This document shows positions 5,024 to 9,846 of a stretch of 9,846 nucleotides of DNA, piece after piece. Source of the DNA: Desulfobacterales bacterium (GTDB lineage: Bacteria; Desulfobacterota; Syntrophobacteria; B119-G9). Each line of letters opens with the position of its first letter. Within the stretch, counting starts at the first letter, position 1. The position numbers and the translations under genes are program-made. The notes beneath the pieces were generated by a model. That model did not search any database. It saw nothing but the letters and a program-made list of their open reading frames with translations, and was not told the DNA's origin. The stretch is from assembly GCA_026992215.1 (NCBI GenBank), contig JALXAI010000575.1, forward strand, positions 1 to 9,846, given 5' to 3'.

Positions 5024-5559
5024 CTCTCCGCGACCTGTTAATTAAACGTAAAGACGACATCGTAAAAGAGTGGTTTGATCTTGTCCTGGAGGCTTATCCG
5101 GATGAAAGTAAGGATTTTTTCAGGAAGCAACAGAACCGTTTTGCCAACCCGATGGGGCACAACATCAGGGAAGGCATATCGGGGCTCTACGATGTAATAG
5201 TCGACCATGGTTGTGACAGCGAAAAGGCGGCGCCGTTTCTTGATCAGATAATAAGAATCAGGGCGATTCAGGAGTTCCCACCGTCCGTTGCGCTTGCGTT
5301 TGTGCTTGAATTCAAAGAATTAGTAAGGCGGGAGGTGAGCGCGGGTCACGAGGAACTGAGCGAGGAGGTTAACAAACTGGAACAGAACCTGGATAAGCTG
5401 GCACTCCAGGCCTTTGATGTTTACATGGGGTGCAGAGAAAGGATATTCGAGCTAAGGGTTAACGAACTGAGAAACCTTATGTTTGGTGCGTTGGAAAGGG
5501 CAAATTTGGTTAGTTTTCCCGCGGAAGGGGAAAAAGAGGTTAAAGAAAACAAAATATAG
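5020..5559 (+). CDS. RsbRD N-terminal-domain protein, first gene of the dsrMKJOP operon
   Basis: The 179-residue cytoplasmic protein resembles the RsbRD-N domain (a sensor or scaffold domain found at the N-terminus of RsbR-type stressosome co-antagonists). The family pattern is visible: a start of the type LRDLL..RKDDIVKEWFDLVLEAYP, then FANPMGHNIREGI at about 41-53, and IRAIQEFPPSVALAFVLEFKELVRRE at about 79-105. No STAS domain follows, and the C-terminus ends in a charged tail. Genes of this type are met next to dsrM in several sulfate reducers, as far as I recall, so a role in sensing or assembly for the complex is plausible but unproven. An in-frame TAA at 4996 leaves ATG 5020 as the only reasonable start. 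The stop is 20 nt before dsrM. Confidence 0.8.
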   Translation: MTLRDLLIKRKDDIVKEWFDLVLEAYPDESKDFFRKQQNRFANPMGHNIREGISGLYDVIVDHGCDSEKAAPFLDQIIRIRAIQEFPPSVALAFVLEFKELVRREVSAGHEELSEEVNKLEQNLDKLALQAFDVYMGCRERIFELRVNELRNLMFGALERANLVSFPAEGEKEVKENKI

Positions 5560-5579
5560 AAAGAGCGAGGTGACGATAG

Positions 5580-6581
5580 ATGAGCGCCCAAAAATCGATC
5601 CTTTATCCGCTTGTGGCTGTTTTGGTACTGATTTTAATTCCGGTGATAGGAGTTAAACTGGGGCTGAGTTATTTCTTTGCGGTAGTGGTACCCTACGCGG
5701 CTTTCATTACATTTTTCGGGGGTATCCTTTGCAAAGTGATAAACTGGGCACGGTCTCCTGTACCTTTCAGGATAACAACCACCTGCGGCCAGGAGAAATC
5801 CTTTGACTGGGTGAAGCACAACAAGTTTGACAATCCGTTTACCAACAGGCAGGTGCTTGTAAGAATGGCGCTGGAGGTTCTGTGCTTCAGGAGCCTGTTC
5901 AGGAATCTAAAGATGGAGATGAGAGAAGGGCCGAAATTGGCTTACGGTTCGGCGAAGTGGCTGTGGCTGGGAGCCTTGGCCTTTCACTGGTCGTTCCTTG
6001 TCATTCTCCTGAGGCACATGAGGTTCTTCGCTCAGCCTGTTCCCGGGTTCGTGGACGTACTTCAAAACGTGGACGGATTTTTCGAACTGGGAATTCCGCA
6101 GCTCTTTTTGACGGATGCCGTGATTGTTGCGGCTTTGACGTACCTGTTCCTGCGAAGAGTTGTGGTACCCCAGATCCGCTACATATCACTTCCTTCCGAC
6201 TACTTTCCTCTGTATGTTCTCTTCGGGCTTGTTCTTTCCGGAATCGGGATGAGATATTTCTTCAGGGTTGACATTGTCAAGGTAAAGGAGCTTGCCATGA
6301 GCCTGGTAACTTTGAAACCTGCTGTGCCCGATGGAATAGGAACGTTATTCTACGTACACCTGTTCATGTTAAGTGTCCTCTTTGCTTACTTTCCGTTCAG
6401 CAAGCTAGCGCATATGGCGGGGGTCTTTTTAAGTCCCACCCGTAACCTGGCCAACAACAGCCGGGCCAAGCGCCATATCAACCCGTGGAATTATCCGGTC
6501 AAGGTTCATACTTACGAAGAATATGAGGAAGAGTTCAGAGAAAAAATGAAAGAAGTTGGGTTACCAGTGGAGAAGGAGTAA
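5580..6581 (+). CDS. dsrM: DsrM, NarI-like diheme cytochrome b of the DsrMKJOP complex
   Basis: The 333-residue integral membrane subunit is expected to exchange electrons with menaquinone through two b hemes and pass them to or from DsrK. Hydrophobic helices lie at about residues 7-28, 31-56, 127-150, 171-195, 208-229 and 252-285. Four histidines in them, H136, H146, H260 and H278, are spaced 10 and 18 apart. These are the same spacings as the bis-histidine heme ligands of E. coli NarI (56/66 and 187/205). The soluble loop at about 57-120 and the long polar C-terminus after 290 are usual for DsrM. GAGGTGA lies 6 nt upstream of the ATG. The stop is 2 nt before dsrK, whose ribosome site AAGGAG sits in the last codons of dsrM, so the two are translationally coupled. 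Confidence 0.95.
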   Translation: MSAQKSILYPLVAVLVLILIPVIGVKLGLSYFFAVVVPYAAFITFFGGILCKVINWARSPVPFRITTTCGQEKSFDWVKHNKFDNPFTNRQVLVRMALEVLCFRSLFRNLKMEMREGPKLAYGSAKWLWLGALAFHWSFLVILLRHMRFFAQPVPGFVDVLQNVDGFFELGIPQLFLTDAVIVAALTYLFLRRVVVPQIRYISLPSDYFPLYVLFGLVLSGIGMRYFFRVDIVKVKELAMSLVTLKPAVPDGIGTLFYVHLFMLSVLFAYFPFSKLAHMAGVFLSPTRNLANNSRAKRHINPWNYPVKVHTYEEYEEEFREKMKEVGLPVEKE

Positions 6582-6583
6582 AA

Positions 6584-8215
6584 ATGGCAGACATTCCAAA
6601 ACCAGAAGAATTGGCAAAAATTGATCATACTCCACCTGAAACACCATGGATGGAAACCCCCACGGTGTTCAGGGACGGAATGTGGTGCTATGGGGCAAAG
6701 CCTCAAAACATCGAAGCCGTGGGAATGCCAAACCCGCGAGAGTGGTCTCCCAAGGACGAAGACTGGAAGCTTCCCGATAACTGGAAGGAAATTGTACTTG
6801 ACGGTATGAAGGACAGGCTTGGGAAGTTTCGGTCTTTCAAGCTCTTTATGGACATCTGCGTCAGATGTGGTGCATGCGCTGATAAGTGTCATTACTTTAT
6901 AGGATCCGGTGATCCCAAGAACATGCCGGTGTTGAGGGCCGAACTGCTAAGGTCGCTGTATCGTAAGAATTTTACGCTGGGTGGCAAGTTGTTCGGCAAA
7001 CTGGCCGGGGGCCGGGATCTTACGATGGATGTGTTTAAAGAGCTGTGGTACTACATGTTTCAATGCAGTGAATGCCGTCGATGCTCGGTTTTCTGCCCGT
7101 ACGGCATCGACACTGCCGAGATTACCATGATGGGCAGGGAACTGATTAACCTGCTGGGATGTAACATAGACTGGATTCAGGCTCCTGTGGCCAACTGCTA
7201 CAGAACGGGGAACCACCTTGGTATTCAGCCCCATGCCTATGTATCCATGATCGAGTTTTTCTGTGACGAAATTGAAGATGTTACCGGAGTTCGAGTAAAC
7301 CCGACATTCAATCGCAAGGGGGCGGAAATTCTTTTTATCACTCCTTCCGGGGATGTTTTTGCCGACCCTGGTACTTACACGGCGATGGGCTATTTGATGC
7401 TGTTCCACTACCTGGAAAGCATGGGGCTTGATATTACCTGGAGCACCTATGCGTCGGAAGGTGGAAACTTCGGGTTTTTTACTTCCCACGAGATGGCCAA
7501 GCGCCTTAACGCGAAAATGTACGCTGAAGCGAAGCGTCTGGGAGTTAAGTGGATCCTTGGCGGTGAATGCGGCCACATGTGGAGGGTTGTGCATCAGTAC
7601 ATGGATACTTTCAATGGTCCGGCCGACTTCCTGGAAGAACCGGTATCACCCATTACGGGTACCAAGTTCGAAAACGCCAAGTCGACCAAGATGGTACACA
7701 TATGCGAGTTCACGGCAGATCTGATCAGGCACAACAAGCTGAACCTCGACCCGAGCAGAAACGATAACCTGGTGGTTACCTTCCATGACTCATGCAACCC
7801 GTCAAGGGGAATGGGCTTCTTTGAAGAACCGAGATACGTGATCAAGAACGTTTGCAACAACTTCTATGAAATGCCGAGCAACACTATCAGGGAAGAGACG
7901 TTTTGCTGCGGATCCGGGGCCGGTTTGAATGCCGGTGAGAATCTGGAGCTTCGAATGAGAGGCGGATTACCACGGGCAAACGCGGTAAAGCATGTTCACG
8001 AAAAGCATGGGGTCAACATGCTGGCATGTATCTGTGCGATTGACAGAGCAGCTCTTCCAACACTGATGGAATACTGGGTACCAGACGTAGAGGTCACCGG
8101 TGTTCATGAGCTTGTTGGAAATGCTCTTATCCTAGAAGGAGAAAAGAAGAGAACAACGGATTTGCGTGGTGAACCTCTACCAGGAATGGAGGATATAGAG
8201 GATGAAGATTTATGA
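6584..8215 (+). CDS. dsrK: DsrK, HdrD-like iron-sulfur subunit of DsrMKJOP
   Basis: This 543-residue cytoplasmic subunit is related to heterodisulfide reductase HdrD and is thought to reduce the DsrC trisulfide. Two [4Fe-4S] ferredoxin motifs occur at C92-x2-C95-x2-C98-x3-C102 and C161-x2-C164-x2-C167-x3-C171-P. The C-terminal half holds the CCG region that binds the special catalytic cluster: C404 (HDSC), then C441-C442 (FCCGSGAG), then C482 and C484 (ACICAID). The last pair is CxC rather than the CxxC of HdrD. I believe this occurs in other DsrK proteins. An earlier degenerate CCG-like half keeps C329 in GGECGH. There is no signal peptide, as expected. It starts 2 nt after dsrM with AAGGAG 5 nt upstream, and its last 14 nt overlap dsrJ. 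Confidence 0.96.
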   Translation: MADIPKPEELAKIDHTPPETPWMETPTVFRDGMWCYGAKPQNIEAVGMPNPREWSPKDEDWKLPDNWKEIVLDGMKDRLGKFRSFKLFMDICVRCGACADKCHYFIGSGDPKNMPVLRAELLRSLYRKNFTLGGKLFGKLAGGRDLTMDVFKELWYYMFQCSECRRCSVFCPYGIDTAEITMMGRELINLLGCNIDWIQAPVANCYRTGNHLGIQPHAYVSMIEFFCDEIEDVTGVRVNPTFNRKGAEILFITPSGDVFADPGTYTAMGYLMLFHYLESMGLDITWSTYASEGGNFGFFTSHEMAKRLNAKMYAEAKRLGVKWILGGECGHMWRVVHQYMDTFNGPADFLEEPVSPITGTKFENAKSTKMVHICEFTADLIRHNKLNLDPSRNDNLVVTFHDSCNPSRGMGFFEEPRYVIKNVCNNFYEMPSNTIREETFCCGSGAGLNAGENLELRMRGGLPRANAVKHVHEKHGVNMLACICAIDRAALPTLMEYWVPDVEVTGVHELVGNALILEGEKKRTTDLRGEPLPGMEDIEDEDL

Positions 8216-8585
8216 TGGTCGAAAAATCATACCTGGTATCTTGATTGCCGCCCTGATTTTCAGTTTTCCTTTCTGGCTGAATTTTGGCAAAGCTGCGGTT
8301 CCTCCAAAGCCCAGGCTGCCAAAAGGGGTCAAGAATTGTGTTAAGGGGACGATGTACATGAGAACGTCCCACATGCAATTATTAAATGACTGGCGTAACC
8401 TCGTGGTAAGGAAAAACGTACGTATATTTGTTGCGCCAACGGGCAAGGAATATGCGATGAGTTTGCAAAACGGATGCCTTAAGTGCCATGAGAGCAAGGC
8501 CGATTTCTGCGATCAATGCCATACATACCTTGATGTAAAACCCTTCTGTTGGGATTGTCATCTCGCGCCAAAGGAGAATAAGTGA
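8202..8585 (+). CDS. dsrJ: DsrJ, periplasmic triheme cytochrome c of DsrMKJOP
   Basis: The 127-residue protein has an N-terminal hydrophobic anchor or uncleaved signal (about residues 9-27). It then has three heme c motifs close to the C-terminus: C92-LK-C95-H, C103-DQ-C106-H and C116-WD-C119-H. C46 (KNCVKG) is outside the heme motifs and matches the conserved extra cysteine proposed as an axial ligand of one unusual His/Cys heme in DsrJ. The full-length family is about this size. The start ATG lies inside dsrK (14-nt overlap), with GGAGG about 9 nt upstream, so translation is coupled. Presence of dsrJ with dsrO and dsrP separates this host from monoderm sulfate reducers, which usually carry only dsrMK. 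Confidence 0.95.
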   Translation: MKIYDGRKIIPGILIAALIFSFPFWLNFGKAAVPPKPRLPKGVKNCVKGTMYMRTSHMQLLNDWRNLVVRKNVRIFVAPTGKEYAMSLQNGCLKCHESKADFCDQCHTYLDVKPFCWDCHLAPKENK

Positions 8586-9367
8586 TGGAGAAGAGCAGAA
8601 GAGACTTCTTGAAAATTGGAGGAATATCTGCTTTAGGGCTGAGCGCCCTTCCCGCGTTGAAGGTTCTTGCCGGGAAAAAGCAGCCCATGTATAAGCTCAG
8701 CGACAAGGCCCTGAAAGGCAAGAGATGGGCTATGGTTGTCGATATGAAAAAGTGCTGGGAAAAGCAACAAAAGGGAGAATGCAAAGATTGCTTTGTAGCT
8801 TGTCACTCGTTTCATAACGTGCCGCAGATAGATAATCCGAAGCGTGAAATCAAGTGGATCTGGACGGAGCCGTACAAGAATGCCTTTCCTAACCTCGAAT
8901 ACGAATATACCGACGAGGTGCTGAAAGGAAAACCATTTATTGTGTTGTGTAATCATTGTTCGAAGCCCCCGTGCGTAAGAGTGTGTCCGACGCAGGCCAC
9001 ATTTCAGCGAAAAGACGGTATCGTCATGATGGATTACCACCGCTGTATCGGATGCCGTTATTGCATGGCAGCATGCCCTTACGGGAGCAGGAGCTTCAAC
9101 TGGGGTGATCCCAGGCCATACATCAAGAAAGAGAACATGGCATTTCCGACAAGAACAAAAGGTGTCGTGGAAAAATGCAACTTTTGCGCCGAGAGGCTCG
9201 CTGTAGGACTGAAACCGCTGTGCGTTGAAGCTTGCAAAGCGGGCGCGCTGGTGTTTGGAGACCTTGGAGATCCTGAATCCGAGGTAAGCAAGTTGCTTAA
9301 GAGTAACTATACGATAAGAAGAAAGAACGATCTCGGTACTCATCCAAATATTTACTACATTATATGA
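8585..9367 (+). CDS. dsrO: DsrO, Tat-exported ferredoxin-like subunit of DsrMKJOP
   Basis: This 260-residue periplasmic iron-sulfur protein is expected to connect DsrJ and the membrane protein DsrP. A twin-arginine signal is clear: MEKSRRDFLK followed by a hydrophobic stretch to about residue 30. Sixteen cysteines in four groups predict four [4Fe-4S] clusters: C57/C66/C69/C73, C122/C125/C130/C134, C154/C157/C160/C164 and C198/C201/C213/C217. They are arranged as in PsrB, NrfC and related proteins. I chose ATG 8585 because AAGGAG lies 8 nt upstream. The GTG at 8582 is possible but would add only one residue and is closer to the ribosome site. The start overlaps the dsrJ stop by one base (TGATG). 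The gap to dsrP is 9 nt. Confidence 0.95.
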   Translation: MEKSRRDFLKIGGISALGLSALPALKVLAGKKQPMYKLSDKALKGKRWAMVVDMKKCWEKQQKGECKDCFVACHSFHNVPQIDNPKREIKWIWTEPYKNAFPNLEYEYTDEVLKGKPFIVLCNHCSKPPCVRVCPTQATFQRKDGIVMMDYHRCIGCRYCMAACPYGSRSFNWGDPRPYIKKENMAFPTRTKGVVEKCNFCAERLAVGLKPLCVEACKAGALVFGDLGDPESEVSKLLKSNYTIRRKNDLGTHPNIYYII

Positions 9368-9376
9368 GGTGGAGAA

Positions 9377-9846
9377 ATGCTTGATCTTGCTTTTAAGGGG
9401 AGTAAGAGGTACTGGAGATGGCTGATTTTCCTGCTGGCCATCATAAGTGTAGGTGCTGCGTGCTTCTTCCTGCAGTTGAGGGAAGGTCTTAAGATTACAG
9501 GAATGAGCAGGGATGTTTCGTGGGGGTTTTACATCGGGCAGTTTACGTTTCTGGTTGGAGTTGCTGCTTCCGCCGTTATGGTCGTCTTGCCGTACTACCT
9601 CCACAACGTAAAAGAATTCGGGCGGATTACAATACTGGGAGAATTCCTTGCAGTGGCCTCGGTGATGATGTGCCTGCTGTTTATCGTGATCGACCTTGGG
9701 CGTCCGATGAGGCTTTTTAACGTCTTGCTTCACCCTACTCCTCATTCCATCCTGTTCTGGGATATGATCGTATTAAACGGATACCTCTTTTTAAATATCG
9801 TCATCGGATGGACAGTTTTGCATTCGCAGAAAAAGGACGTACCGCC
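9377..9846 (+). CDS. dsrP: DsrP, NrfD-like membrane subunit, N-terminal part (cut by window edge)
   Basis: The first 156 residues are present, starting MLDLAFKGSKRYWRWL. This family (NrfD/PsrC type) is an integral membrane quinone-interacting subunit that partners DsrO. Four hydrophobic helices are visible at about residues 14-33, 51-74, 88-110 and 125-148. Family-like motifs are GMSRDVSWGFYIGQFTFLVG and the conserved IDLGRPMRLFNVLLHPTP loop followed by SILFWD. GAGGTG lies 5 nt upstream of the ATG. The gene follows dsrO by 9 nt and closes the usual M-K-J-O-P order. It continues beyond the window and normally reaches about 380-400 residues. Confidence 0.94.
   Translation, partial: MLDLAFKGSKRYWRWLIFLLAIISVGAACFFLQLREGLKITGMSRDVSWGFYIGQFTFLVGVAASAVMVVLPYYLHNVKEFGRITILGEFLAVASVMMCLLFIVIDLGRPMRLFNVLLHPTPHSILFWDMIVLNGYLFLNIVIGWTVLHSQKKDVP

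Noticed and set aside
8633..9745. Minus-strand open frame of about 370 codons opposite dsrO and dsrP
   Set aside because: It runs antisense to two clearly identified genes, and its translation has no coherent protein features.

Overview
This window carries the core dissimilatory sulfite reductase region of an anaerobic sulfur-metabolising bacterium. The left edge holds dsrAB on the minus strand (dsrB is cut by the window edge). The right half holds an RsbRD-N-domain gene followed by dsrM-dsrK-dsrJ-dsrO-dsrP on the plus strand (dsrP is cut by the right edge). A complete DsrMKJOP set, including a periplasmic triheme cytochrome c (DsrJ) and a Tat-exported iron-sulfur protein (DsrO), points to a diderm host. 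Desulfobacterota (Syntrophobacter- or Desulfomonile-like lineages) fits best, and Nitrospirota or another diderm sulfate reducer is possible. No dsrEFH or other sulfur-oxidation marker is visible, so I infer the reductive direction (sulfite to sulfide). The taxonomic call is an inference from gene content and general sequence character.

Layout: 1-470 dsrB and 495-1910 dsrA (minus). 1911-2671 is a regulatory region holding a good dsrAB promoter and several inverted repeats. 2672-4303 is a two-gene plus-strand unit: a membrane-associated HExxH zincin-like protein and a protein with a helix-turn-helix-like segment. Neither is a known dsr gene. 4304-5019 is a non-coding stretch with a 9-nt tandem repeat, a series of small hairpins and two near-consensus promoters. 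5020-9846 is the compact rsbRD-N-dsrMKJOP operon, with gaps or overlaps of a few bases between the dsr genes.

How it works together (family knowledge): DsrAB reduces sulfite in the cytoplasm with siroheme-[4Fe-4S], giving the DsrC trisulfide. DsrMKJOP links the quinone pool and periplasm (DsrJ, DsrO, DsrP, DsrM) to the cytoplasmic HdrD-like DsrK, which is thought to reduce the DsrC trisulfide. The RsbRD-N protein is probably a signalling or regulatory companion.

The parts not explained by textbook dsr biology are the zincin/HTH-like pair lodged between the divergent dsr units, an interlaced inverted repeat at 2172-2239, an 8-bp inverted repeat bracketing the dsrAB promoter, and a duplicated promoter-plus-ATTCACAAA module in front of the dsrMKJOP operon. 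No tRNA, rRNA, CRISPR, transposase or integrase was seen.
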